Notes: generated from the sequence alone by a model not told the origin. A stretch of 64,000 nucleotides of DNA from Natronorubrum tibetense GA33 (GCF_000383975.1 NZ_KB913017.1:1965105-2029104); one strand, 5' to 3'; shown: positions 17,137 through 25,323, numbered from the stretch's first letter. Program-made: numbers and translations.

Positions 17137-17932
17137 CGTCCTCACCTCCATCGTCGTCGTCCTCGAGTTCTTCGACGACGGTCAGCGTCCCGCTGTCGTC
17201 GTAGCCATCGATCGTGAGCGTCCAGTCGTGGTCGCCCTCACCGAGTTCCGTCGAGTCGACCGTAAACGTCGTCTCCTCGGTCGTTTGGCCGGCGACCGTG
17301 ACGTCCTCCTCGAACGTTTCGTCGCCGATCTCGAGCGTGACTGGCGTCTCGATGTCGTCGAGCATGCGGTTTTCGACCGATGCAGTGATCGTTGCCTCGT
17401 CGCCGAGTTCGACCTCGCTGTCGGCCTCGACATCGAGGGTGGTCATGTCGAACTCGTCTTCAGGAATAACGTGGAGTTGCCCCTCCATGTTGTGGTGGTC
17501 GGAGCCGCAGTATTCGTTACAGACGACGCCATACTCACCCGGTTCATCGAACTCGACGGTCATCTCCGACACCTCGCCGGGGATGACCATCGTGTTGACG
17601 TTGGTGCCGACGACGCTGAAGCTATGAATCACGTCGCGAGCTGTCACGTAGAACGTGACTTCGCTGTTCGCCGGCACTTCGATCACGTCCGGCTGGAAAA
17701 TGAACGTCTGTGCGACGACGTAAGCCTCGTACTCATTTTCCCCGACCTGTTCGACGCGCGGTTCGCCGAAGCGCTCATCATCGCTCAACTCGCCCGGCTC
17801 GATAGTCGGTTCATCATCGCCGACCATCGTGATGCCGAGTCCGACCGCACCGTAGGTGATCGTCGCGATGAAGCCGACGATCAACACCATCGAGGCGATC
17901 AGCCACAGCTTCTCGTATGAGTGAATATTCAT
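17129..17932 (-). CDS. cbaB: Cytochrome ba3-type oxidase, CuA subunit II with C-terminal extension
   Basis: 267 residues. A single N-terminal helix (LIASMVLIVGFIATITYGAVG) anchors an external cupredoxin. CuA ligands are visible: DVIHSF (His), then CNEYCGSDHHNM (Cys, Cys, His, Met). After residue about 165 an extra beta-rich domain follows (SEVELGDEATITASVENRMLDDIETPVTLE type), resembling a CARDB/Ig-like module, which bacterial CuA subunits of this class lack. It accepts electrons from a halocyanin-type donor. It overlaps cbaD by four bases (ATGA) and cbaA at its stop. Confidence 0.92.
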   Translation of the reverse strand: MNIHSYEKLWLIASMVLIVGFIATITYGAVGLGITMVGDDEPTIEPGELSDDERFGEPRVEQVGENEYEAYVVAQTFIFQPDVIEVPANSEVTFYVTARDVIHSFSVVGTNVNTMVIPGEVSEMTVEFDEPGEYGVVCNEYCGSDHHNMEGQLHVIPEDEFDMTTLDVEADSEVELGDEATITASVENRMLDDIETPVTLEIGDETFEEDVTVAGQTTEETTFTVDSTELGEGDHDWTLTIDGYDDSGTLTVVEELEDDDDGGEDDE

Positions 17933-18132
17933 GCGAGACCCACCACCGGGAGCACGATCCCGGTAACCGTCGGCTCGTTTCCGAGGAACTCAACGAAGTA
18001 CATGAAGAACCACATGAGCACCAGGATGAGGAAGTACAGCGCGATCAACGCGAGCGTCCCCACTGGATCGTACTCGTCGTGTCCGATCTCACGTATTTGT
18101 CCCGATTCCTCTTTGCCTGTCGGCTGATTCAT
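17929..18132 (-). CDS. cbaD: Small subunit IIa of ba3 oxidase (CbaD-like)
   Basis: 67 residues, with a charged N-terminus, then one long or two short transmembrane helices (VGTLALIALYFLILVLMWFFMYFVEFL and VTGIVLPVVGLA). It is first in the operon, overlapping cbaB by ATGA. Its position and shape match cbaD/subunit IIa of archaeal and Thermus ba3 oxidases. Confidence 0.75.
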   Translation of the reverse strand: MNQPTGKEESGQIREIGHDEYDPVGTLALIALYFLILVLMWFFMYFVEFLGNEPTVTGIVLPVVGLA

Positions 18133-18204
18133 GAGTCGGTGTTTGAATAGCCTTACCTTAAGTACCAGATCAATTCCTACCCCGTAAGAACGAGAGGTAT
18201 TATT
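18133..18204. promoter_or_regulatory. Divergent promoter region of the cba operon
   Basis: A 72-bp gap between cbaD and the small membrane gene. On the minus strand ACTTAAGG (18155-18162) lies about 25 nt before the cbaD start and fits a leaderless mRNA. On the plus strand ATTATT directly precedes the ATG at 18205, so the box A for that gene is unclear. Confidence 0.5.
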
Positions 18205-18435
18205 ATGACTCTACAAACTAACCGCCTCGACATGGTACTCGAGACGGTTTCTCCCCGAACTTCGCTCGTCGTCGGACTACTGGCGCTCGTGCCGGTTTCT
18301 TGGTACGCACTCGGGAGTTCACTCTCGGCGGGCGTTGTCTCTGCAATCAACGTCTTGATCATCCTCGCCTGTCTCTACGTCGCGTTCGAGCCCGTGCCGG
18401 ACCACCACGACCACGGCTCGAGCGGGACCTCGTAG
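18205..18435 (+). CDS. Small two-helix membrane protein, probable ba3 oxidase accessory
   Basis: 76 residues. Hydrophobic segments are TSLVVGLLALVPVSWYALG and VVSAINVLIILACLYVAFE; the C-terminus has HHDHG. Proteins like this are annotated in haloarchaea as cytochrome-ba3 oxidase subunits because they always neighbour cba genes. It is divergent from cbaD, and the next (broken) gene starts directly at its stop codon. Confidence 0.68.
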   Translation: MTLQTNRLDMVLETVSPRTSLVVGLLALVPVSWYALGSSLSAGVVSAINVLIILACLYVAFEPVPDHHDHGSSGTS

Positions 18436-18871
18436 ATGCCGCTCACCGGACTCGAGGAGATCGCTCACGTCCGCCGACGCCGTTGCGGTCGTCGGCGACA
18501 CGGTCAGGGAGTCGATCGGGATCCACGTCGGTATCGCGATCATCGCCAGCGGGCGCTACTATCTCCGGGGACAGGCTGGCGTGCCCCACGGCCTGCCGGT
18601 CGACGCCCCGTTCTTTCGGCGGCTCTCGAACGCCCTCGCGAGCCGGGTCGATCGACTGGTCGGAACGTCCGCAATCGTCGGACTCGGGGCAGTCCACGGA
18701 CTGCTCCCGTGTCCGATCAGCTACCCGGCCTACCGCTTTGCGTTCGCGCTCGGGGATCCGGTTCGTGGCGCGCTCTCGCTATTCGTCCTCGGCGTCGGGA
18801 CGATTCCGACGCTGTTTCTGTACGGCATCCACTTCCCGCATCCGCCGATTCCGTTCTACCAACCGCTGTAA
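18436..18871 (+). pseudogene. TauE/SafE-type membrane protein, decayed
   Basis: The remains are MPLTGLEEIAHV in one frame, then a one-base shift into ADAVAVVGDTVRESIGIHVGIAI..., continuing through GLGAVHGLLPCPISYPAY and GVGTIPTLFLYG, and ending FPHPPIPFYQPL. Intact haloarchaeal relatives have about 100 more N-terminal residues and roughly 40 more between TLFLYG and the terminal PHPP motif. So this copy has an N-terminal deletion, a frameshift and an internal deletion. The parent family is a cysteine-containing exporter often placed with copper ATPases and oxidases. The comparison with intact relatives is from memory. Confidence 0.7.
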
Positions 18872-18883
18872 CTGATCGTTCCC

Positions 18884-21469
18884 ATGAGTCGAGGCCCCCA
18901 ACGTTCTGAATCCGACGCCGACGGGTCCACACCATCCGACGAGCGCAGTAACCGCGGTGACTCGACTCCGGCCGCTCGTCCCGCTCCCGAGAACGGGGGT
19001 GAACGGGAGGACGAAAGTGAACGCGAGGGCGGGAGCGAACGGAACACGTCGGCTGACGAGGGGTGTACGCTCTGTTCGTTCCCGACACCAGCCGAGCCTA
19101 TTACGGACCCCCACATCGATGGCCGGTTCTGTTGTCGGGGCTGTCTCGAGGTCCACCGCACGCTCGACGACGTCGACGACGCCGATGTCGACGCCGTCCG
19201 CGACCGACTCGAGGACGAGCAGTCGAATCTGGACGATCTCGAGGGCGAAGACGCCTTCCTCGCCGTCGATGGGATGCACTGTTCGACCTGCGAGGCCTTT
19301 CTCGAGACGCGTGCGACGAATACTGACGGCGTACTGGGTGCAGAGGCGAGCTACGCCACGGACACGCTTCGGCTGGTGTACGAGCCGAATACGCTCGAGG
19401 CGGAGACGCTCCCGGAACTGATCTCGGGCTACGGCTACGACGCCCGCGATCGGGCCGACGGCCGCGACGAAGAGCCCCGCGACGCCGCGCTCGTGAAGTT
19501 TCTGATCGGCGGCGGCCTGTTCGGGATGATGGTGATGGTCTGGTACGCCGTCTTCCTCTATCCGACCTACTTCGGCTATGAGCCGCTGGCCGACTTCGGC
19601 AGCTACGACGGCTACTACGTGGTCGTGAACATCTGGCTCATGACGACGTTCGTGCTCTTCTATACGGGGTATCCGATCCTTCGCGGCGCGTACGTCAGCC
19701 TCAGGGCGGGGCTGCCGAACATGGATCTGCTCGTCTCGCTGGCCGCTATCGGGTCCTACGCGTACAGTACGCTCGCGATGGTCCTCGGGCGGACGGATCT
19801 ATACTTCGACGTGACGGTCGCGATAATCCTCGTCGTCACGGCTGGAACCTACTACGAGGGGCTGATCAAGCGCCGAGCTGCGGGCTTGCTGTCGGAGCTG
19901 ACCGAAGCACAGGTCGACGAGGCTCGACGCGCCGAGGACGGCGAGATGGTTCCGCTCGAGGCGGTCGAACCCGGCGACAGCTTGCTCGTTCGGCCGGGCG
20001 AGCGCGTCCCGCTCGATGGCACCGTCGGCGAGGGGGCGGCAGCAGTCGACGAGTCGCTGGTCACGGGCGAGTCCCTGCCCGTCGAGAAGGAATCCGGGGA
20101 CTCGGTCCGGGGCGGGACCGTCGTCACCGACGCGCCGCTGGTCGTTACCGTCGGCGAGGACGCCGAGAGCACCCACGATCGACTCGTCTCGCTGCTCTGG
20201 GCGATCCAGAGTTCGCGGCCGGGCGTCCAGCGGCTCGCGGACAAACTCGCGACCATTTTCGTTCCGCTGGTCGTGTTCCTCGCGTCCGCGGTGACCGTCG
20301 GGTTGCTCGTAACCGGCTCGAGTCCCGCGACGGCGTTTCTCGTCGGTCTCACGGTCGTGATCGTCTCCTGTCCGTGCGCGCTCGGACTGGCCACGCCGCT
20401 GGCAATCGCTTCGGGCGTCCAGACCGCGGCAGGACGCGGCATCGTCGTCGCTGCCGAGACGATCTTCGAGGACGCTCCCGACGTGGACATCGTCGTCCTC
20501 GACAAGACGGGCACGCTCACGGAGGGGGCGATGTCGGTCGAGAGCGTCCACGTCGAAGCCGACGGCTCCGCCGATTCGAGAGTCGTCCCGGACGAACGGA
20601 CCGTCCTCCGTCGCGCCGCGGCCGTCGAAGCCCTCTCGGAGCACCCGATCGCCGCTGCCGTCGTCGATGCGGCCCGCGAGTGCGAGGCGATCGATGGTGA
20701 CGACGAGGCGGATCCGCAGGACGACGACGAACACACCGCCGACATCGACGGCTTCGAGCGCCACGCCCGCGGCGTCGTCGGTCTCGTTGACGGCGAGCGC
20801 GTCGTCGTCGGCCACCCAGATCACTGTCGTGACCGGGGACTGTCGATCTCGCCGTCGCTCGAGTCGCGGCTCTCGGCGGCGAGAGCCGCCGGCGACGTCC
20901 CGGTCGTCGTCGGCTGGGACGGTCGGGCACGCGGCGTGATCGTCGTCGGTGACGCCACCCGAGAGCGCTGGCGGGAGGCGGTCGAGACGCTCTCCGACGG
21001 CCGCGAGGTCGTCGTCCTCACGGGCGACGAGGGCGCGGCGGCGGACCGATTCCGCGATGTCGATGGCGTGAGCGAGGTGTTCGCTGGTGTGCCGCCCGAA
21101 GCGAAGGCGGAGACGGTTCGTCGGCTCCGGACTCGAGGCACCGTCGCGATGGTCGGCGACGGCAGTAACGACGCGCCCGCGCTCGCCGCGGCCGATGTCG
21201 GTATCGCCCTCGGCAGCGGAACCGAACTCGCGACCGACGCCGCGGACGCTGTGATCGTGGGTGACGACCTCGAGGCCGTTGCGGAGACGTTCGCGCTTGC
21301 GGCCGGGACCCACCGGCGGATCCGACAAAACCTCGCCTGGGCGTTCGTCTACAACGCGGTCGCAATCCCGCTGGCGATCGCCGGACTGTTGAACCCCCTC
21401 TTCGCCGCGGTCGCGATGGCCGCGAGCAGTTTGCTGGTCGTGGCCAACTCCGCGCGGTCGATTCGGTGA
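18884..21469 (+). CDS. Heavy-metal P1B-type ATPase, copper type (FixI/CtpA-like)
   Basis: 861 residues. The N-terminus is long and acidic, then CTLC...FCCRGCLEVH (61-91), a FixI-type metal-binding region, and an HMA domain with GMHCSTC (CxxC 133-136). The membrane CPC motif is at about 496 (VSCPCALG), the phosphorylation site DKTGTLT at about 538, the nucleotide-site SEHPIA, and the hinge GDGSNDAPAL at about 758. CPC plus this N-terminus points to Cu(I). Next to the cba cluster, it most likely loads copper for CuA/CuB assembly rather than resistance, as FixI/CopA2 do; that role is inferred. Confidence 0.92.
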   Translation: MSRGPQRSESDADGSTPSDERSNRGDSTPAARPAPENGGEREDESEREGGSERNTSADEGCTLCSFPTPAEPITDPHIDGRFCCRGCLEVHRTLDDVDDADVDAVRDRLEDEQSNLDDLEGEDAFLAVDGMHCSTCEAFLETRATNTDGVLGAEASYATDTLRLVYEPNTLEAETLPELISGYGYDARDRADGRDEEPRDAALVKFLIGGGLFGMMVMVWYAVFLYPTYFGYEPLADFGSYDGYYVVVNIWLMTTFVLFYTGYPILRGAYVSLRAGLPNMDLLVSLAAIGSYAYSTLAMVLGRTDLYFDVTVAIILVVTAGTYYEGLIKRRAAGLLSELTEAQVDEARRAEDGEMVPLEAVEPGDSLLVRPGERVPLDGTVGEGAAAVDESLVTGESLPVEKESGDSVRGGTVVTDAPLVVTVGEDAESTHDRLVSLLWAIQSSRPGVQRLADKLATIFVPLVVFLASAVTVGLLVTGSSPATAFLVGLTVVIVSCPCALGLATPLAIASGVQTAAGRGIVVAAETIFEDAPDVDIVVLDKTGTLTEGAMSVESVHVEADGSADSRVVPDERTVLRRAAAVEALSEHPIAAAVVDAARECEAIDGDDEADPQDDDEHTADIDGFERHARGVVGLVDGERVVVGHPDHCRDRGLSISPSLESRLSAARAAGDVPVVVGWDGRARGVIVVGDATRERWREAVETLSDGREVVVLTGDEGAAADRFRDVDGVSEVFAGVPPEAKAETVRRLRTRGTVAMVGDGSNDAPALAAADVGIALGSGTELATDAADAVIVGDDLEAVAETFALAAGTHRRIRQNLAWAFVYNAVAIPLAIAGLLNPLFAAVAMAASSLLVVANSARSIR

Positions 21470-21488
21470 GGAGTCTCGAGGTCAGTAG

Positions 21489-21748
21489 CTATCGTAACAA
21501 CTGAAACGAGTTACACATTGATCGTACTACCGCGGTTCTCACTTACTCCGTTCACTCACGGGTCGCTTATGCTCCCCGTCTGCTCACGGGTACTATGCGC
21601 CCGTTCGCATGGTCCGCGGGATCAGAGGTCCCGCGTTATTCGCTTTCCGCGGTTCTCGCTCCGAACCGCGCTCGCTCCGAACCGCGCTCGCTCCGAACCG
21701 CGTAGCCGTCCTGCGATCGAGTGTGCGTTGGCGGTCAGTGGCTACTAC
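21489..21748. mobile_element. MITE-like element, copy 1
   Basis: Begins CTATCGTAACAACTGAAAC and ends GGTCAGTGGCTACTA, forming imperfect terminal inverted repeats of about 37 bp. The inside holds short hairpins of the CCGCGGTTCTC / GCTCACGG type and three tandem copies of GCTCCGAACCGC. No transposase is encoded. The right end runs into the last codons of the CDGSH gene. Confidence 0.72.
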
Positions 21749-21977
21749 ATTCCTCGTCGGCCGTCACCACTTGCTCAACTTCTCGCCGTTCACCGTCTTC
21801 GTAGACGTAGGTCGTCTCCGACGCCTCGTCTTTGGTCTGCCGGTGACTGCCGTCACAGAAGGGAAACGACGCCGAGAGCCCGCACTGACAGATTGCGACG
21901 TCACCTTTCTCGTCGTCGATATCGTCGGGGCCGAGTTTCCGCGGTCCCGTCGCCTCGAGTTCGACCAGTCGTGTCAT
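21735..21977 (-). CDS. CDGSH-type [2Fe-2S] protein
   Basis: 80 residues. The ligand signature is complete: CQC (30-32), then FPFCDGSH (C41, H45), giving the three-Cys/one-His cluster of mitoNEET-like proteins. It binds a redox- and pH-labile cluster; its partner here is unknown. The last three codons and the stop are made of the inverted end of the adjacent MITE, so the native C-terminus has probably been altered. The core domain is intact. Confidence 0.9.
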   Translation of the reverse strand: MTRLVELEATGPRKLGPDDIDDEKGDVAICQCGLSASFPFCDGSHRQTKDEASETTYVYEDGERREVEQVVTADEECSSH

Positions 21978-22121
21978 GATTCCAATTCGGAGCCGTCGGT
22001 GAAAAGCACCTGGCCCGATCGAACGGTTCGATCGCCTCGAGGGACGCTTGGTTGGCGTGGCCGAAACCGTCGTGAACGCAAGCTACTTGGTGCCTGTTTG
22101 TAATTCTCGACGTGGAACTAC

Positions 22122-22415
22122 ATGAGCGTCCACGATGGAGGAACGTCGATCGCTATCGCACTCGCAGTCGTCAAGACGCTTATCCTGCTCGTGGGTAGCG
22201 TTATCACGTTCTTCGCGTACAAGGCCTATCGTCGGACGCGACAGCGCGCGCTGGGCTTGCTCGCCGCCGGCTTCGGCCTCGTCACGCTGGGGCTGGTACT
22301 CGCCGGCTTGCTCTACGAACTGCTCGAGGTCTCACTGATGACGGGCATTCTGCTCGAGAGTCTCCTCATGCTCGTCGGCTTCACCGTCATTGCGTACTCG
22401 CTGTACGTCTCCTGA
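22122..22415 (+). CDS. DUF7521-like three-helix membrane protein
   Basis: 97 residues, nearly all membrane: IAIALAVVKTLILLVGSVITFFAY, LGLLAAGFGLVTLGLVLAGLLYELL and ILLESLLMLVGFTVIAYSLYVS. The loop YKAYRRTRQRAL after helix 1 is matched by YHGYRRSGETPM in the protein at 52.3 kb, so the two are paralogues. The family often neighbours a small HTH regulator; this copy does not. Confidence 0.75.
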   Translation: MSVHDGGTSIAIALAVVKTLILLVGSVITFFAYKAYRRTRQRALGLLAAGFGLVTLGLVLAGLLYELLEVSLMTGILLESLLMLVGFTVIAYSLYVS

Positions 22416-22454
22416 GGCGACTACCTAAGGCCCTGCGCCCCGCGAGTACGACCA

Positions 22455-23081
22455 GTGACCGACGACGAGTCACCGGTGACGGATGATCCGTCCGACCGTG
22501 CCCAGCCGTGGCACTCGGACGATATATCGCCGGTTCTGCGATCGATCGGTAACGGACTTTCTCCGGGACGGTGCCTCGACGTCGCCACCGGAACCGGGCG
22601 GAACGCCCTCCCCCTCGCGGCGCGCGGCTGGACCGTCGACGCCGTCGACCTCTCGAGTGCAAAACTGGAACGGGCGCGCGAACGGGAACGGGGCCGTACA
22701 CGACGGACTGGCCAGCCACCCTCGGAACCCGTGAACTGGATCCTGGCCGACGTCGACAGCTACTGCTTTCCGGGCGGCGTCTACGACTTGCTCACAGTGA
22801 GTTTTTTCGACGCGCGCGATCGGTTGTCGGATATCGTCGACGCGCTCGCCCCCGGCGGCGTGCTCTGGTACGAACACTACCTCGAGTCGCCAGCGGCGGA
22901 GTCCGGCGCAAGGAATCCGTTCCGATTCGAGCCGAACGAACTCCTGACGGCATGCTCGCGTTCGAAGCTGACGGTTCTGTACTACGCCGAGTACGTTGTC
23001 GGTGACGAGCCACGCGTGGTGCTGGTTGCGCGCAACGAGGACGGCGTCCGCCGTTGGCGACCGACGCTTCCGGCACCGTAG
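22455..23081 (+). CDS. SAM-dependent methyltransferase (class I, TehB/UbiE-like)
   Basis: 208 residues from GTG 22455. The SAM motif I is CLDVATGTGRNALPLA (about 39-54), followed by VDAVDLSSAKLERA (motif post I) and LLTVSFFDARDRLSDIVDALAPGGVLWYEHY (motifs II/III). The C-terminal part lacks a recognisable substrate domain. It ends about 50 bp before a short MITE copy. The substrate is unknown. Confidence 0.85.
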   Translation: MTDDESPVTDDPSDRAQPWHSDDISPVLRSIGNGLSPGRCLDVATGTGRNALPLAARGWTVDAVDLSSAKLERARERERGRTRRTGQPPSEPVNWILADVDSYCFPGGVYDLLTVSFFDARDRLSDIVDALAPGGVLWYEHYLESPAAESGARNPFRFEPNELLTACSRSKLTVLYYAEYVVGDEPRVVLVARNEDGVRRWRPTLPAP

Positions 23082-23134
23082 TCGACGGCGTTACAGCCAG
23101 GTCGGTCCGAGACGTCCTCGTCGTCCTGCTCGTG

Positions 23135-23220
23135 CTATCGTAACAACTCGAACTGTTCACACACCGATCACATAGTCGGCGTTCGATCGAGTGTGCACTG
23201 ACGTCCAGTGGCTACTGTAG
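23135..23220. mobile_element. MITE-like element, copy 2 (minimal, 86 bp)
   Basis: Begins CTATCGTAACAACTCGAAC and ends GTCCAGTGGCTACTGTAG. Only the two inverted ends and about 15 bp between them remain. It matches the ends of copies 1 and 3. Confidence 0.7.
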
Positions 23221-23425
23221 GTGTGTTGGCGTCCAGTCGAGTAGATTCGCCGCTTTCGGGTTCGAGAGCGCCGGACTGTGCTCGCTCGAGTGCGGTCTCC
23301 TTGGGGAGTCCGCCATCTTTCATTTCGAGGAACTTTGCGGTCGGTCCCCCGAAGTAGTTCTCGCCGTCCACACGGTGAAACGCTCCGTGGTCGCCGTGGT
23401 TGGCCGCGAGCGTCGTCTCGACCAT
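23220..23425 (-). pseudogene. Truncated gene fragment ending in the MITE
   Basis: Reads MVETTLAANHGDHGAFHRV, then ENYFGGPTAKFLEMKDGGLP and an acidic stretch to DANTPT, after which the frame passes into the MITE end. Codon use is that of real coding sequence, but the frame upstream of 23425 is inconsistent (a possible continuation lies in another frame). I do not recognise the family. It is best read as the tail of a gene cut by the element. Confidence 0.35.
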
Positions 23426-23694
23426 CCGGGGCGACGTCGCGTGCGTCCACGTAGGAGCCGACGTTTCCGCACGAGTCCGCCGCCGAGAGATTGGTGTACT
23501 GAAACGGAGTCATCCGCTGAACTCATGCTCTCGCACGCCCGTTGGTCTTGCTGCCGATATCTGATCGAATTCTGGTATGAATTAGCTGCAGGATAGAGAT
23601 CAGATGTGTGGTTACATCTCATTACACCTCACAGAGGCTGAATCGTCTGTTGAATAGTGGTATTTGCTGATGGTTCGATAGCAAACCAGTTCAG
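23426..23694. other. AT-richer spacer, no supported gene
   Basis: Base composition drops markedly compared with the core genes. Frames are short and unconvincing. It begins an AT-richer stretch that runs to about 25.1 kb and is probably acquired DNA. Confidence 0.4.
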
Positions 23695-23874
23695 CTAGCA
23701 GTAGTAGACCCAAAAGCTATGTTTTTCCGAGCAATCGATTTCCTCGTAATCGCCGAAGGCACGCCTGTACGGGCTGATTTTCAGTTCCACATCCGCTTCG
23801 GGGACTGTGACATTACTGAGTTCTCCACATTTCGGACACGTGACTTTCCGCGTTTTTGATGTTTGTATCTTCAT
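23695..23874 (-). CDS. Small CPxCG zinc-finger protein (59 aa)
   Basis: From ATG 23874: MKIQTSKTRKVTCPKCGEL..., ending CSEKHSFWVYYC. CPKCG (13-17) is one knuckle; C48, H52 and C59 can provide the other ligands. It is basic at the N-terminus and AT-rich in codons, unlike the acidic core proteins, which suggests transfer. An overlapping upstream frame (to 24098) shares an ATGA junction but has no coding character. Small CPxCG proteins are abundant in haloarchaea and mostly uncharacterised. Confidence 0.66.
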   Translation of the reverse strand: MKIQTSKTRKVTCPKCGELSNVTVPEADVELKISPYRRAFGDYEEIDCSEKHSFWVYYC

Positions 23875-24271
23875 CGGTCAGATGGCATACAACGTGATTT
23901 TTCGCGTGATACGCCGTCAATCTGCTTGGGGTTATGTCTCATGGACTCGTACTGTCGCCCATCGGGCACTAATACGATGGGAAACGTTAGGTAGCTACCT
24001 TCTGCAGTTTGTGCAGTCGCTGACAACCGTGCAGATGATACAGAACGCCCAACCGCTGCAAGCAGGAGACCGCCGCTATAGGTGTCTCTTGATTGCATGC
24101 GGCCCCAACATTCACTGGCAATGATGCGATTGTTCTCTGTCGTTCTGATCGTGAATCAACAAATCCCTACAGCGCTCGTCTACGACTGCTCACGAGTTGA
24201 TTCTGCCAATTTCCTATTATCTGCGATTGAGAGGAGCCAATAGTTTTGACCGTGGTTGGTGAAACGTTACC
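23875..24271. other. AT-richer spacer upstream of the FilR1-type regulator
   Basis: About 400 bases without a confident gene. A 75-codon minus-strand frame overlaps the zinc-finger start but its composition (Ser/Arg-rich, not acidic) argues against it. I see no box A clearly assigned to 24272. Confidence 0.4.
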
Positions 24272-25096
24272 ATGGTTGCTGATAGCACGAGGCGATTAAG
24301 TCCAGACTCGCCAATCGGTGATATCGCGTATCTCGCGCGGTCGGAGCATCGCATCCCGGCACTCGTCGCGCTGGCAGAGCGTCCCCGGAGTCGTTCTGAA
24401 CTCTGCGAGTTGACCGGTGTCTCCTCCTCTACGATCCGACGAACGTTGACCGAATTCGAAGACCGGTGCTGGATCCGCAAAGACGGGTGCGAATACGTAG
24501 CAACTCGGCTGGGAGAGGGGACCGCAACTGAGATGGACGACCTGATCAACTGGGTCGAAACCGAACGAATGTTGCGAGACGTCTGGCACTGGCTCCCCGA
24601 TGCAGTCAGTAAAATTCCAACCGAGACGTGGGCGGAACTGAACGTTACTGTCGCGGACCCCGATGCCCCGTACCGTCCGGTGACGCGATTCGAATCGCTT
24701 CTCGAGGAAACGACTATGTTACGCTATCTTCGGCCCGAGGTTGCGTTGATGGACCCCTGTTTTGATATTCTCTGTCAACAGGTCGACGACGGGGTGGACG
24801 TGACGTTGATTGACCGACCAAAGTGCCATGCATACTTTCTGTCGATGTACCCAGAGCGCAGTTCCGAATTGTTACAACGGGACAATTTCACGGTACTTGA
24901 ACACGACCAGTTGCCGCCGTATGGAACCGGTCTGCTCGATGAGCGTGTTATCATTAGTTGTTACGAGCAGGACAGCGGGGTGGTTCAGGCAGTGGTCGAT
25001 ACCGACGTATCGGTGGTCCGCGAGTGGGCCCACTCGATCTACGAAAGCTACCGATCCGATGCTCGGCCGATCGAATCCAAGCAGCTTGCCGAGTGA
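24272..25096 (+). CDS. Winged-helix regulator with FilR1-like sensor domain
   Basis: 274 residues. The N-terminal HTH (ARSEHRIPALVALAERPRSRSELCELTGVSSSTIRRTLTEFEDR, about 22-66) is followed by a C-terminal region (YRPVTRFESLLEETTMLRYLRPEV ... IISCYEQDSGVVQAVVDTDVSVVREWAHSIYESY) of the methanogenesis-regulator FilR1/DUF1724 type. It is probably a small-molecule-responsive repressor. The targets are unknown, and no operon partner is next to it. Codon use is less GC-rich than average, in line with the surrounding accessory DNA. Confidence 0.8.
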   Translation: MVADSTRRLSPDSPIGDIAYLARSEHRIPALVALAERPRSRSELCELTGVSSSTIRRTLTEFEDRCWIRKDGCEYVATRLGEGTATEMDDLINWVETERMLRDVWHWLPDAVSKIPTETWAELNVTVADPDAPYRPVTRFESLLEETTMLRYLRPEVALMDPCFDILCQQVDDGVDVTLIDRPKCHAYFLSMYPERSSELLQRDNFTVLEHDQLPPYGTGLLDERVIISCYEQDSGVVQAVVDTDVSVVREWAHSIYESYRSDARPIESKQLAE

Positions 25097-25172
25097 TTCC
25101 CCAGCGTGATAGTTGACTTATGGAATGCAAGCGGAGAGTCCGAATATGACGGAGGATACGAGTAACAGCTGT

Positions 25173-25323
25173 GAGGTGGTTCGAGAGACCGGAGGCCTCT
25201 CGTCATCAAGCGAACCCTTCGGTTTCGCGGACCTCGCGAAGCTTCACTTCGCTCGGTTGCTTCGACTCGCGTGCCTCAAATCCCGGATCTGGCTTTCGCT
25301 CCTCACGATTGTTCGTCGTAGAA
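25173..25323 (-). repeat. tRNA-Thr downstream element fused to an IS-end-like hairpin module
   Basis: Reading away from tRNA-Thr on the minus strand: a hairpin GCTTTC...GAAAGC containing CGACGAACAATCGTGAG. Then CCGGGATTTGAGGC (25273-25286), complementary to the tRNA T-arm. Then GAGCGAAGTGAAGCTTCGCGAGGTCCGCG, GCGAAACC...GGTTCGC, TTGATGA and CGAGAGGCC...GGTCTCTCG (to 25173). The last part matches the plus-strand module at 50.96-51.05 kb in order and spacing. Confidence 0.62.

Noticed and set aside
21518-22103. ORFs across MITE copy 1
   Set aside because: They read hairpin repeats (SLRTALAPNR-type peptides) and overlap the CDGSH gene antisense.
23871-24098. A 75-codon ORF with ATGA overlap to the small zinc-finger gene
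   Set aside because: The overlap is attractive, but composition is Ser/Arg-rich with no domain; coding bias is poor.
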